A stretch of DNA of 64,000 bases from Peromyscus leucopus. Taxonomy: Eukaryota; Chordata; Mammalia; Rodentia; Cricetidae. The notes beneath the pieces were generated by a model, which saw only the letters and a list, made by a program, of their open reading frames with translations, ran no database searches and had not been told where the DNA came from. Position 1 is the stretch's first letter. The number at the start of each line of letters is the position of its first letter. The stretch covers positions 45,084,456 to 45,148,455 of the forward strand of contig NC_051070.1 in the NCBI RefSeq assembly GCF_004664715.2. Reading direction: 5' to 3'. This document shows, piece by piece, positions 10,420 to 20,720 of this stretch. A program made the position numbers and the translations under genes.

Positions 10420-12050
10420 GAAAGTAAAATGGATATCAAGAAAACAAATTACCCAATTAAAAAATGGGACACAGATTTAAACAGGGAATTCTCAACAGAG
10501 GAAATGCAAATGGCTGAGAAATACTTAAAGAAATCCTTAACATCCTTAGCCATCAGGGAAATGCAAATAAAAACTACTTTGAGGTTTTATCCTACACATG
10601 TCAGAATGGCCAAGATCAACAAAACAAGTGGTAGATTATGCTGGGGAGGATGTGGAGCAAGGGAAACAATCCTCCATTGCTGGTGGGCCTGAAAACTTGT
10701 ACAGCTACCATGGAAATCAATGTGGCAGATCCTCAGGAAGATGGGAATCAATCTACCCCAAGATCCAGCTATACCATTCTTGGGCATATCCCAAAGGATG
10801 CTTCATCCTACCTCAGAGACACTTGCTCAACCATGTTCATTGCTGCTCTATTCATAAAAGCCAGAAATTGGAAACAATTGAGATGTCCCTCAACAAAAGA
10901 ATGGATAAAGAAAATGTGGTACATTTACACAGTAGAATTACTCAGCTGTTAAAAAAATGACATTATAGACGTTGTAGGCAAATAGATAGAACTACAGAAA
11001 AATCATCCTGAGTGAAGTATCCCAGACCTAGAAAGACAAATATGCATTTGTTTATATTTCAATATTAGCTGTTAAGCCAATTATAACTAAGCTACAACCC
11101 ATAGAACCACAGAGGGTAGGTATAGAGTAAGGAAGCAGAGAGAACAGATAGATCTCATTAGGAAAGGAAAATAGAATAGATAATAATTATGGATGGATGG
11201 GTGGGGACTGTAATGGAAGGATCAAAAGCAGGGGCAGGGAGAAGGGGCTGTGGGAGGAATGCAGGGAGAGACAGTTAAAATTGGGGCGCATTTGAGGGGA
11301 AGTATGGAAACTTAATATAGTAGAAACTTCCTAATATATAATATATAATATGAAAGCATTATATAAATACATATAATATATATATAATATGAAAGTAACC
11401 TAAATGAAATTGCCAAATAATGGGGGGGGGTGAGCACGGATAGAGTCCCAACTGGCTATCTCTTCAAAGCTTGCAGTCATGGAATTGGGTTGTACCTAAT
11501 TGAGGTGTTGGCCAAAGGAGCCCCCCCAGGAATTCTCAAACAACCCAGGCTGTTGCCAAGACTATAAAGTTGCTCTCCACAAACTGACAGTGAGGCCCTA
11601 TTGTTGAAAACACCACTGACACGATTCACTGAACTTGGAGATGTCAAGCATGTGCCCACATGAAGAAGCCCCCGCCCCTACTTCCCAGCCCTTTGGTACG
11701 GGAAAGAACTCTGCACACTTCCAAAAGGGAAATGTAAGTGCCAAGCTAGCCACGAACCCTGTATCTACAATGGTGTCCTGTCTGCGAGATACACTGGGGC
11801 AATGGTGGCACAAAGCCTGTGGGAGTCACCAACCAATAACTGATCTGACTTGAGGTCCACTCCTTGAGATGGACCCCATACCTGACACTGCTTGGGTGAC
11901 CATGAACCTGAGATTAGATAGCCTAAGGACCTAAAACCAAATAATATATAAGGTAAAACTAAATAATACTGGGTTAAAAAATGAAGGTAAAATATAGTAT
12001 GATTATGGATATACATAGTATAAGAAGAGACTTAACATTATCTTAGTAGT
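10420..12050 (+). mobile_element. L1 3' end: ORF2 C-terminus plus 3' UTR
   Basis: The segment 10429-10950 encodes, across at least one frameshift, the C-terminal part of L1 ORF2: a Pro-Ile-Lys-Lys-Trp motif, 'REMQIKTT', and the cysteine-containing 'CWGGCG...LHCWW' pattern. ORF2 is the reverse transcriptase/endonuclease protein; only its tail is here. The 3' UTR follows, with purine-rich DNA to about 11300, an AT-rich insertion or expansion at 11330-11396, and a second 3' UTR block (11436-12020, 'aactggctatctcttcaaag', 'ctgacagtgaggccctattg'). The copy is 5' truncated, has several stops and is inactive. Confidence 0.85.
11330..11396. repeat. AT-rich (TA/ATAAT) low-complexity block in L1 3' UTR
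   Basis: Repeats of 'aatataatat' and a duplicated 'aatatgaaag' (about 11347 and 11387). It splits the L1 3' UTR into two recognisable blocks. Confidence 0.8.
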
Positions 12051-12164
12051 TCATACATTCTCTTTGGAAAAGTGTAAACATGGCTACATGGTTGTATTTT
12101 CTTCTTAATGAATCCAATCACAGCCCATCATTTTAAAATGTAAGAATTCCTTACATAGTGCAAA

Positions 12165-12262
12165 ATAAACTCTTTGAAGGTTAGAATAGGTTCTGTATTG
12201 TATCTCTATAATGGTAGGCCGGCAGTTGGCATATCACAGACACTCAGCAACTAGAGTCGGTC
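12165..12262 (+). repeat. L2 3' end
   Basis: 'aactctttgaaggttagaat', 'tctgtattgtatctctataa', then 'cacagacactcagcaa' follow the end of the L2 LINE (…tgaaggcagg…tgtatccc…cacatagtaggcactcaa). Ancient and diverged. Confidence 0.6.
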
Positions 12263-12356
12263 TGCATGATTTTGGCAGTTGGCACTGCTTATAAAATAGA
12301 GATTGCACATCGGCCCTGCATCTACTACACAGTAATTTGAAAGTCAGATCTGAGTA

Positions 12357-12592
12357 TGTGATGGCTAATTTTGGCTGTCAACTTGACTGCATATGGAACC
12401 AGCAAAAATATAGGCTGCTGGGTGCTCCTGTGAGGGCTTTTTATCAGATGACTTGAAGCATAAAGACACAACCTGCCTCACAGAATGACCAGCTATCAGC
12501 TTCCCCAACTTACCAGTATGAGACAGCCATTGCTACACTATCAGAATGCATCCTGTTAGCCTAATAAATGTCTATACAGATATGTATACGTA

Positions 12593-12600
<8 letters not shown>
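12357..12600 (+). repeat. MaLR-type LTR, internally deleted
   Basis: Starts 'tgtgatggctaattttggct' then 'gtcaacttgac', and ends with 'gacagccattgctacac' and 'ctaataaatgtctatac'. It is the same family as 6982-7497, in sense orientation, with roughly half the LTR missing from the middle. Confidence 0.65.

Positions 12601-12640
<40 letters not shown>
12592..12640. repeat. (CA)n microsatellite
   Basis: About 24 dinucleotide units immediately 3' of the MaLR-type fragment and just upstream of the class II LTR. Confidence 0.97.
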
Positions 12641-12641
<1 letters not shown>

Positions 12642-12647
12642 CACATA

Positions 12648-13048
12648 TGTAGTAGGACAGGCCCATAGGATGGAGGAAATTGGCTCAGACCAGTAACCAA
12701 GGCATGCACATAACGTGCTCCTTAAGAGCCAACCTAGAGTCTGCCTGAGGGCCTAGCAACAGTCACTGTCAGAGTTCCTAGCCGCTGCCAGAGTTCCTGA
12801 TGCTGCAGAGTCTGCCTGAAGGCCTAGCAACAGTCGCTGTCAGAGTTCCTGATCATGCCCAGCCAATGAGGGAAGACCACACAGACTGGGTACTGGGAGG
12901 AAGGTATATAAGGCCTTCCCTGTTATTGAATAAATGAGTTCATTATTTGCTTTCAATGAACTACTGGTGTCTGTGACATTGATGCTGCACCTTCTCATCC
13001 CCCCTCTACTTCCTCACCCCCCTAGGAGCTGTTAGAATCTAAGCAACA
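12648..13048 (+). mobile_element. Class II ERV LTR (ERVK-like), 5' LTR
   Basis: A 401-bp segment starting TG ('tgtagtaggacaggcc') and ending CA ('tctaagcaaca'). It contains a TATA box ('ggtatataagg', about 12903) and a poly(A) signal ('gaataaatgag', about 12928), in the order U3-R-U5. U3 carries a 45-bp direct repeat (12736-12780 and 12807-12851, few mismatches), like an enhancer duplication. Two bases after the CA comes a tRNA-Lys-like primer-binding site, so this is a 5' LTR and not a solo LTR. Confidence 0.7.
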
Positions 13049-13050
13049 TC

Positions 13051-13068
13051 TGTGGCCCAACGTAGGGT
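13051..13068 (+). other. Retroviral primer-binding site, tRNA-Lys type
   Basis: 'tgtggcccaacgtagggt' matches the 3' end complement of tRNA-Lys as used by many betaretrovirus-like class II elements at 14 of 18 positions by eye. Its position two bases after an LTR ending in CA is the expected one. Confidence 0.6.
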
Positions 13069-14090
13069 CCAAACTGACAGTTACGTTCTCCTTGACAGAT
13101 TTCATGGGGCCTAAACTGAGAGATTTCTCAAGGCCCAAACTGTCTGTCTCGTTGGATATCATAGAGATATCTGACAGGGAACTGGCAGGAGTGATGAAAA
13201 GATTACCCATCTGTTCAATGGGATGAAAATTTGTATCGGACCCTTATGTCCTGTGCTTAGTGGGGGACTTTCGTGGTTTTTTAGGCCATGACTGTATGTC
13301 ACATGGTATCTACAGATGAGGGACGGTGATCGGGAGCTGAGATTTGGTTCCACCTCCTGGGGGATCAATCCTTATGTGGAGGTGCTGGGCATGTGCCTTC
13401 CTAATGGAATGGGCAGACAAACATGATTGACAACACAAAACAAGGATGTAAGTGGGGATCCCAATGCTTACCTGCCAAAGGGACCAAAAGAACACAACAC
13501 TGAGAGCCTTCTCACCAAAACACACCATCTTGGGGGTGCTGTCAAGCACTGTGAGTGAAGAGGGAATGACCAGAACCTGTGCTGGGAGGAACAAAGTAAC
13601 AGAAACCCCATGTTTAAGAGCCAGATGTTCTAGCATATATATAAAATGTTACATATATCTGATATATTCTATCAGTTCTGTTCCTGAATAGTACAGAGAG
13701 TTAATTCTTTTAAGTTACAGATTTAGCCTACTTTGGGACCTTTTTGACTTTGGCTTAGTCCTCTTTTCAGTATTTTTAGAACTTCAGTGAGAGACCTTCT
13801 GTCTACTATAGAATTTGCTCCTGGAAGGAGCGGCTACTAAATTTGGGGATTTGCTGAGGCAGAATTAAAGAAGATATGGAGGTTCATGCTTTCCAGGCAG
13901 GGAAGTCAATGGACCCTGCCTATTAAGAATGACAGGCTACCAATTGTGGCCCTCCTGTCTCAGATTCACACTATTTGCTAGAGGGAGTCAAATGTTACAA
14001 TACAATAGGAAAAAAATGAGAGTATTCCTGAAGACTTTTAAGTTTGTCAATAGAAAAAGGAAAGACTTGGCTACAGACTGAAGTTCATCT
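13069..14090 (+). mobile_element. Probable ERV internal (leader) remnant
   Basis: Sequence downstream of the LTR and PBS. A short phrase recurs in slightly changed form ('ggtccaaactgacag', 'ggcctaaactgagag', 'ggcccaaactgtctg' at about 13066-13155), suggesting a tandemly repeated leader. I see no gag, pol or env motif in frame. The distal limit is unknown and no 3' LTR was found in the window. Confidence 0.4.
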
Positions 14091-14861
14091 AGCCTAAAAG
14101 CAGAGCATAGAGAAAAGACAGGTCTCTAAAGAACTGTTCTTGCTGGTAGCAGTTTGCAGGAGGTAAATAAACACCATTAGGCAAGCTTCATCTGTCGAGG
14201 CAGGGAGACCCTTACCCCAAACGTGCTCTGTCATGGCTGGCGAGGTTACACATGCCTCAGGTGGAAGTAGAAGGCTGTGTTGTCCACATAACTGAAATGC
14301 TGGGGAAATCAAGGCAGGCTTCACTGGGTAGTGGTGGATGAGGGAAGGCGACAGACTTGAGTTCTATTGCGATTGGAAGACAGAGGCCCGGGTGAGGGTT
14401 TGTGGATATTGCTGGACTCACCCAATGGCCCCAAAGGATGGGATGCCCTCGTTTTCTTCTCACTCGGTCCAAATGTGAGGCACAGAAAGAAGAGGCAGGG
14501 ATGGGGTGACAAAGCTTTTTTTAATGGAACTAGGCTTCTCGTTCCCAAAGCTAACGTTTTATGTCCTGTTTCCACTAGGGGAAACATTAAGGGATTCAGA
14601 ACCCTGACTTAGTGAAGAGAAGAACATTCAGACTTCACTATTCTTGAAAAGGATCATGGACAAACATCAGAAAGACAGGAGACAGGAATCTCCAAAGGTC
14701 ACATCTAGACAAGACAGCTGCCATTAATCATTTTATCATTATGTTATTGTCCCTAAACAGATATTATAGAAGCCTATTTAGTTACTAAACTATGGCACTG
14801 GCCTGTTAAGGAAATACTATCCTTGAATTCTCTAAAAGGAAGTAGGCTGCCAAATCTCTGT
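14091..14861. other. No recognisable feature
   Basis: Could include more of the ERV interior or unique flank. Overlapping short open frames on both strands (14094-14612) show no family features. Confidence 0.35.
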
Positions 14862-15345
14862 TGTAACATGAATTGCTAAATGAGCTTATTAATAAAAAAA
14901 AAAAAAAAACCCAGAGCCAGATATTGGGGTAAAAACCCGAGAGATCAGAGGAATAGGAAAAGCCACAGACAACCTCACCTCACTGATACCTCAGTTTCCA
15001 AAGAGACCTACTTCTGTATACCTACGCCTATATGCCTTTCTGTTGCCATCTCATTTCTTCTCTCTGCCCAACAACATCATTTCCTATCGTCTGTACAGAC
15101 CTCCAGACCTCTATGGTTAGTGCTGGGATTAAAGGCGTGTGTCACCAGGCCTGGCTCTGTTCCCAATGTGGCTTTGAACTCACAGAGATTTGGATGGATC
15201 TCTGCCTCCCGAATGCTAGGATTAAAGGTGTGAGTGCCACTATTGCCTGATTTCTGTGTATATCATAGTGGCTGTTTTTTTACTCTGATCCTCAGATAAA
15301 CTTTATTAGGGTGTACAGTATTGGGGGACACAATATATCACCATA
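14862..15345 (-). mobile_element. B1-containing LTR-like element, copy A
   Basis: A 484-bp unit, antisense. It starts TG ('tgtaacatgaattg') and ends 'caccata' on the plus strand. The flanks are 'ctctgt' (14856-14861) and 'ccctgt' (15346-15351), a 6-bp duplication with one mismatch. Inside are two B1-like modules ('gctgggattaaaggcgtgtg' at about 15123 and 'gctaggattaaaggtgtgag' at about 15216) separated by non-B1 DNA. The unique part is shared with copy B at 15597-16086, for example the block 'gtctgtacagacctccagac'. No open frame. Confidence 0.7.
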
Positions 15346-15560
15346 CCCTGTAGCTTCCACAACTCTTTAATGAGCTATGGTTTTAAGGTATAGTGGGAAA
15401 ATACTATTTTTCAAGAGGTAATAATCAGAACCATGAAGGACAATGGCAGGAGCAAACCTTCTAGACAGCAAAGACAGCCAGCCCGAAGGCCCAAATGTCT
15501 CTTTTTTGTGAGTTTTACTACCCTACCTTATTTCAGATGGGATCTTTAAAAACTAATGCT

Positions 15561-15596
15561 TCTGGGGGCTGGTGAGATGTCTCAGTAGATAAAACA
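15561..15596 (+). repeat. B4 SINE, 5' part (split)
   Basis: 'gggggctggtgagatgtctc' and 'agtagataaaaca' are the tRNA-like head of a B4-type SINE. It is cut by the 490-bp insertion 15597-16086 and continues at 16087. Confidence 0.7.
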
Positions 15597-16086
15597 TGTG
15601 GTGATACTTTCTTTGTGTACCCCAATAAGGGTTATCTGGAGATGAGAGGAAAAAACCTGTGACTATATTAAACATAGAAGTCAGGCAATGGTAGCATATG
15701 CCTTTAATCCTAGCATTCAGGAGGCAGAGATTCATCTGGACCTTTGTGAGTTCAAGATCAACTGGGAACAGAGCCTGGCATGGTGGCACACACCTTTAAT
15801 TCCCAGTGGCAGTTAACCATAGAGGTCTGGAGGTCTGTACAGACAGGAAGCAACAGAGCTGGGCAGAAAGAGGACATGATGTAGCTGGGCGGAGAGAGGA
15901 AGTGATATGGCAGGACACAGAAAGGATATAGATGTGAGTATACAGGAAGCGGCTCTCTCTGGAGGCTGAAGAGTTGGTAAGGTGAGATTGGCTGTGGCTT
16001 GTCCTATTCTCTGATCTTTCAATTTTCACCCCACTATCTGGCTCTGGGCTTTTTATTATTAAAACCATTTAGCAATTTGTCTTACA
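15597..16086 (+). mobile_element. B1-containing LTR-like element, copy B
   Basis: A 490-bp unit from TG ('tgtggtgatac') to CA ('gtcttaca'), inserted in a B4 SINE. The flanks share 'aaaca' (15592-15596 and 16088-16092). It matches copy A end to end in the opposite orientation: two B1-like modules ('tgcctttaatcctagcattc', 'cacacctttaattcccag'), then 'aaccatagaggtctggaggt', and a 3' block 'ctatctggctctgggctt'. TG/CA ends and a short fixed TSD point to LTR-type integration and not to a SINE. Confidence 0.7.
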
Positions 16087-16375
16087 TAAACACTTGCTGA
16101 AGAAGCATGAGGAGCAGGGTTCAGATCCCACTATACATAGAAAACCCAAGTAGGTGTGGTGGCCACCTGTAATCCCAGCATGAGGGAGGCAGAGGCGGGA
16201 GATTGCTGAGGCGAATTAGCTAGCTAGACTAGCTTAAATCAGAGTTTGGTTGGGTGGGAAATCCTGTCTCATTAAATAAAGTGAGAGTGATAGGAGACAT
16301 GTGACATCAATTTCAGACCTCACACACATACACACTCATGCACATGCACTCACACACACGTGAACCGCACACATG
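16087..16375 (+). repeat. B4 SINE, 3' part (split) with CA-rich end
   Basis: Resumes 'cacttgctgaagaagcatg', then the B1-like half 'ggccacctgtaatcccagca', 'ggcagaggcgggag', and the 3' end with CA-rich sequence (16320-16370). Together with 15561-15596 it makes one B4. Confidence 0.7.
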
Positions 16376-17378
16376 TGAACAGACTTTGGATTTTCTCCTT
16401 CTTAGAGGACTGGCTGAGTATGTTCTATGTAGGAAGGAGCATTTTTCAAAGTCCCTACATGGAAAACAATGTGGATGTGGAGAAAGCGTCTGTGGCCTGC
16501 TCAACAATTATTCCCTGTTTTACAAATTTCTTCCAGGAATATTCATATCATGTCCAGGAATTAGAATCCATCAGGAACTTTTACCCAGTGTAGGCAGTAC
16601 ATGGCAATTTATTCAAGCCAACATGGCAACTATTCTCTTAGTGGCTAACTCAAGGACAGAACAGACTTCAATCCTGGCTAGAGGGGACTAGGAGAAATCC
16701 ACCTTAGGGAACTTCTAGAAAAAAAAAGTCTTCGCTCTTTAAATGTGACACAGACAGTGACTCGATCCTCTCTGTCATTGTGTGCTGTTTTATAAAGCGT
16801 GGTTTCTGAAACTCCAATAGTTGGGTTGCAACTATCAGGAGAAAGCCATGAGAATTTCAGAAAATTATGCCCAAAGGCTAAGCATTCTTTAGAGTCGAAA
16901 TAACCAACAGAGCCTACTTATTATGTGAAATAATAAACCCTTTATTGTGTAAGAGACTTTCGGCTGGTGTCAAAGACAAAATTACAAAACATTTAGTTAT
17001 AGATCTAATTGGTTTTTATTTGCAGTTCATGAATCTGAGGCAGCCTCCACTCTAGGGAACAGAATAAAAGCTCCTGCTGCACAATGGCAGGACAAGGGGG
17101 TTCTGAAAGGTGGGGGACAGAGAAAGAGAACATAGACGAAGAGCTGATTGGTTGGTATCAGGTCATTTCAGGTTAGAGATTTTGTAAGGGCTGAGCTGAG
17201 GGGCTACCCTTGCTCTGTGGACCCTGTAGACGGGCAGCCCCTGCTTCCAGGAAGAAGCAGTCTATTTTTCTGTCTACCTGCATCCTAAAATTTCGTTTGC
17301 TCATGTAGCGCTTAATAGAAGAGGTCCAATTTCATTGTGTTCTGTTTTGTTGGGATCTGGTGCATGGAAACAATGGTC
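16376..17378. other. No gene recognised; possible old LTR at 16920-17310
   Basis: The part 16920-17310 has an LTR-like feel: 'gaataaaagctcctgctgca', 'gacaagggggttctgaaagg', and pyrimidine-rich sequence after 'cagggcag'. No ends or target duplication could be fixed. The rest is unique. Confidence 0.3.
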
Positions 17379-17553
17379 TTCCATGATTTTTTTGTTTGTT
17401 TTGAGATCGAGTCTCACTATGTCACTCTGGCTGTCCTGGAACTCACTATATATGCCAGGCTGGCCTCAGACTCACAGAGATCCACCTGCCTCTGCCTCCA
17501 AAGTACTGGCCTTGAAAGCATAGATCACTATGCCTGGCTTTTCCATGGTTTTT
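17379..17553 (-). repeat. B1 SINE with target duplication
   Basis: Antisense B1 body at 17392-17540 ('ggctgtcctggaactcact', 'caggctggcctcagactcac', 'ctgcctctgcctcc'). Flanks are 'ttccatgattttt' (17379-17391) and 'ttccatggttttt' (17541-17553), one mismatch. Older than the B1 at 4758. Confidence 0.85.
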
Positions 17554-17626
17554 AACACAAGATATTCTAATACTTGCTGCAGCCAGTGATGATCTATTGA
17601 AAAAGCTGATGTTAGAACATTGTCAC

Positions 17627-17985
17627 TGAGACTTTATTTATTTATTCATTTATTTTGTGATGTGTAAGTGTATATATGTATGCAGGTTCAAGTCCATGTA
17701 GAGGCCAGAGGACCATTAAGAGCACTGTTCCTTGGGTGCTATGTACCTTTTTAAAAATTAAATAAATAATTTATTTATTTATCGAAGACAGAGTCTCCTG
17801 CTAGCCTGGAACTTGCCAAGAAGACTAGACTGTCTAACTGGCCAGTGAGCACCATCTGCCTGTCTCCATCCTGTCAGTCCTGGGATTACAAGTGCTGATC
17901 ACCAACTTGGTTATTCTTTACTTAAGTTCTGGGTATTGAAATTTTAGCAAGCACTTTACTGGCTGGGCTATTCCCCAGCTCTGTT
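17627..17985 (-). repeat. B3-like fragment plus B4 SINE, antisense
   Basis: 17627-17750 resembles the 3' part of a B2/B3 SINE ('tatgtatgcaggttcaagtc', 'gtagaggccagagga'). From about 17760 an antisense B4 follows: 'gagacagagtctcctgctag', 'ctggcagtgag'-type block, 'tcctgggattacaagtgctg', and the tRNA-like end 'gctgggctattccccagctc'. Confidence 0.6.
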
Positions 17986-19174
17986 GGTTCCTTTCAGTAT
18001 TTAGAATTTCTGTATTTCATAGAGAACGAGTATGATCTGCTCCGTGGTTATAAAGCCCAATATAAACATTGTGACCCCTGGCTCAGAACTTGAAACACTA
18101 GTACATTATTTTCAGCCACTTCCAAGCCTTGGTCTCCTTGTGTATATCCATTCACTGGTATTTCTCTGCTACCACCTTAACACACCCAGCTGACCTGCTG
18201 GCAATACAGGGACACACAAGATCCTCTCTTTTTATGCCTTCTTGGTGCACAGAGCATCATCGGTGTTGACATGCAAACCAAACTTTGGACAGAGGTTGGT
18301 CCATCTGCCTTTGCAGAGGATGGCAAGCTGTCTCTTGCACACATGTGAGCAGCAGAGCCAGGAGCAGAAGAGCTTCGTGAACATCTGGCTGCCTGATGGA
18401 GAATCAGTTGCAGGTACCAAAATTCAGGGAGGCACAACCTCCTGGAAAGTCATGTAGGATTTGCATATAACCTCTGCACAGCTCTGTATACAGTTTAAAT
18501 CGTCTCCAGCGTGCAGTGAAAGTGTTCTCTAAATACCCATTAGACTGAACTATGGGGAGAATAACAACAAAAAGCCTGTCCATGGGCAGTGCAGGCCCTC
18601 ACTTTTTTTGAATAGTGTTTGACTTACAGTTGATTGACTCTGAAGACATAGATCCTGTGATTATGGGGAATGAAGTAAGTTCCAGAAGCATAGGCAGCAT
18701 CTGCTGCCCATCTTGTATGCCACAACAGCATCCCACTGTTGGTTATACAGCATAACTATAACAAGTCTATGACACGCACATAGAGCCTCTTCTCACTATT
18801 TCAATTTTCCTCCTTTTAGGTACCAACTAGAATTATTTTTTCTCAACCTCTTTAACCTGAGAATAGTCATGCGCCATAGTACAAGAAGGAAAACGTAAGT
18901 AGGTTTAGTATGGGGTTTCCTGAGTGGACCTGTTTAGTTACCTATGGAAGACAAGGAAGCTCACTATTTGTCTGAGCCGTGATGGTGCTAGGACATGATA
19001 AAGGACACCACCAGTGGCCTAGGTCCTCAGGGGAGCAACACAAGTGGACACTCCCTGGGAAACTGGGCTGACGCACCCTGTGAGTGATGCTGTACCCAGA
19101 CACTGAGCTCTGCGAATTGCTTATTAGCACAGTGCAATGAAGCCAGTTTCCAGAGATCCAGGCTGAACTGGAAA
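17986..19174. other. 1.2 kb without a recognised gene or repeat
   Basis: A minus-strand open frame at 18177-18437 was examined and not linked to any family. Nothing else stands out. Confidence 0.4.
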
Positions 19175-19574
19175 GAGAGTTGTAGCTAGAGTTTTCCTGC
19201 CTTGCCCACAGTCAGGACAAAACTCTATCACCCACCAGTCCCACAGCTGCTCAGACCCAACCAAGTAAACACAGAGACTTATATTGCTTACAAACTATAT
19301 GGCCATGGCAGGCTTCTTGCTAACTGTTCTTATAGCTTAAATTAATTCATTTCCATAAATCTATACCTTGCCACGTGGCTTGTGGCTTACCGGCGTATTC
19401 ATATGCTGCTTGTCATGGTGGCGGCTGGCATTGTCTCCCTCCGCTTTCCTGTTCTCTCAGTTCTCCTCTCTGTTAGTCCCACCTATACTTCCTGCCTGGC
19501 CACTGGCCAATCAGTGTTTTATTTATTGACCAATCAGAGCAATTTGACATACAGACCGTCCCACAGCAGAGAGT
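19175..19574 (-). mobile_element. Solo class II LTR with perfect 6-bp target duplication
   Basis: A 388-bp LTR at 19181-19568 ('tgtagctagag…' to 'gtcccacagca') flanked on both sides by 'gagagt' (19175-19180, 19569-19574). On the minus strand it reads TG…CA with 'gattggtcaataaataaaac' type sequence and 'aatttaagctataagaac'. A 6-bp TSD is the class II (ERVK) pattern. It is a solo LTR left by recombination, with no internal sequence. Confidence 0.85.
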
Positions 19575-19639
19575 GTTGAAGTTTGGGCTTGAAGGTGAAG
19601 GGGTTCTCTGTGTTCTACCCAGGAGAAAAACATTCCAGG

Positions 19640-20720
19640 TGGAGAGAAGAGCAGATGAAAAGGCCCTGGGGCAGGTATGTGCCTAGTGTGTCCCAGAAGA
19701 CCTGACCAGAAATGTGAGAAGAAGCAGCCGGAAATGGGGTCAGAATTAAGAGTCACTCATTCTAGAGAATTTGGCTTTTAACTGAATAAAACCCAGGGAT
19801 GTTTCAGGAGTTTAAGCAGAAGAACACGGACTTAGGTTTCAGTAAGTGTGGAGGGTGGGGGACGATAACAAAAGTGGGGGTGAAAGGTTATAGCTTTCAT
19901 CCAGCTGAGGAGTGATGGTGTTTATGAAGTAGCAATAGAAGTGTGTCACACACACTCACAACCATGCACATACATATAAGCATACCCACCCACATATACA
20001 TACACATACACATACACCACGCACAAATATGCACATGCACACTCAACACACACTTGCACTTGCACACATACAAGTACACACACACTCGTGCATGCACTCA
20101 CACACATGCACATACATACAAGTACACATACATATGCACACATGCATATGTACACACATGCATGTGCACACACATACACATGTACATATACCACACACAA
20201 GTGCATACATACAAACATATGCACACACATACACACACACAGAGGTATTGATGGTAGAGTCTGCAATATCTTCTTGGCCGACTGAATGTGAAAGGTGAAG
20301 GAACAAAGTCAAGGATGACTTCAAGATTCTCTGCAGACATAAGGAAAACATAAATACGGAGACAGACCATGAAGGTTGCAAAACAAAGGCAGGGGCATTT
20401 GGATCTTACTCTTTTTGGTTTTGTGAGTGAGCAGCTGCATTTGGGGACTATAAAGTAAGGTAATCGATTTGGAGGCAGATGACTAACCCCATGGCCTAGA
20501 GAGAAGATTTAAATAAATTAGAGATGTGGGGGGTAGATGTAATAGGGAACTCCAGGTAGCTCCCAAGAGCCCTGACCTTCAAGAATGAACAAAGGGGATG
20601 AAGAAGGGGGTGAGGAGGAGTCAAGAGAGGATGAGGCAGAGGGAGAAGGATGGCACAAAGGGACCGTGTAGAACGACACTGCGTTCTGGGGATGAAGCAC
20701 GTTACCACAGCTGTCTAGAT
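19640..20720 (-). repeat. Long L2 LINE fragment, antisense, split by a CA-rich block
   Basis: Blocks follow the antisense L2 body in order: 'gagcagatgaaaaggccctg', 'aatttggcttttaactgaat', 'gtttaagcagaagaacacgg', then after the CA-rich block 'agtcaaggatgacttcaaga' and, near 20560, 'ctcccaagagccctgacc'. No ORF survives. This is an ancient insertion about 1 kb long with a microsatellite grown inside it. Confidence 0.6.
19943..20252. repeat. Degenerate CA/ACAT-rich tandem repeat
   Basis: About 310 bp of (ACAC), (ACATAC), (GCACAC) mixtures. All the overlapping open frames on both strands here are products of the repeat (His/Thr- or Cys/Val-rich) and are not genes. Confidence 0.95.

Noticed and set aside
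10429..10960. Several overlapping frames that could suggest a gene
   Set aside because: They are fragments of L1 ORF2 with frameshifts; annotated as an L1 remnant.
18177..18437. Minus-strand 86-codon frame with several cysteines
   Set aside because: Checked by eye against small Cys-rich and ribosomal proteins without a match; no processed-pseudogene tail or TSD was found.
19943..20381. His/Thr-rich and Cys/Val-rich open frames
   Set aside because: Direct products of translating a CA/ACAT tandem repeat; not genes.
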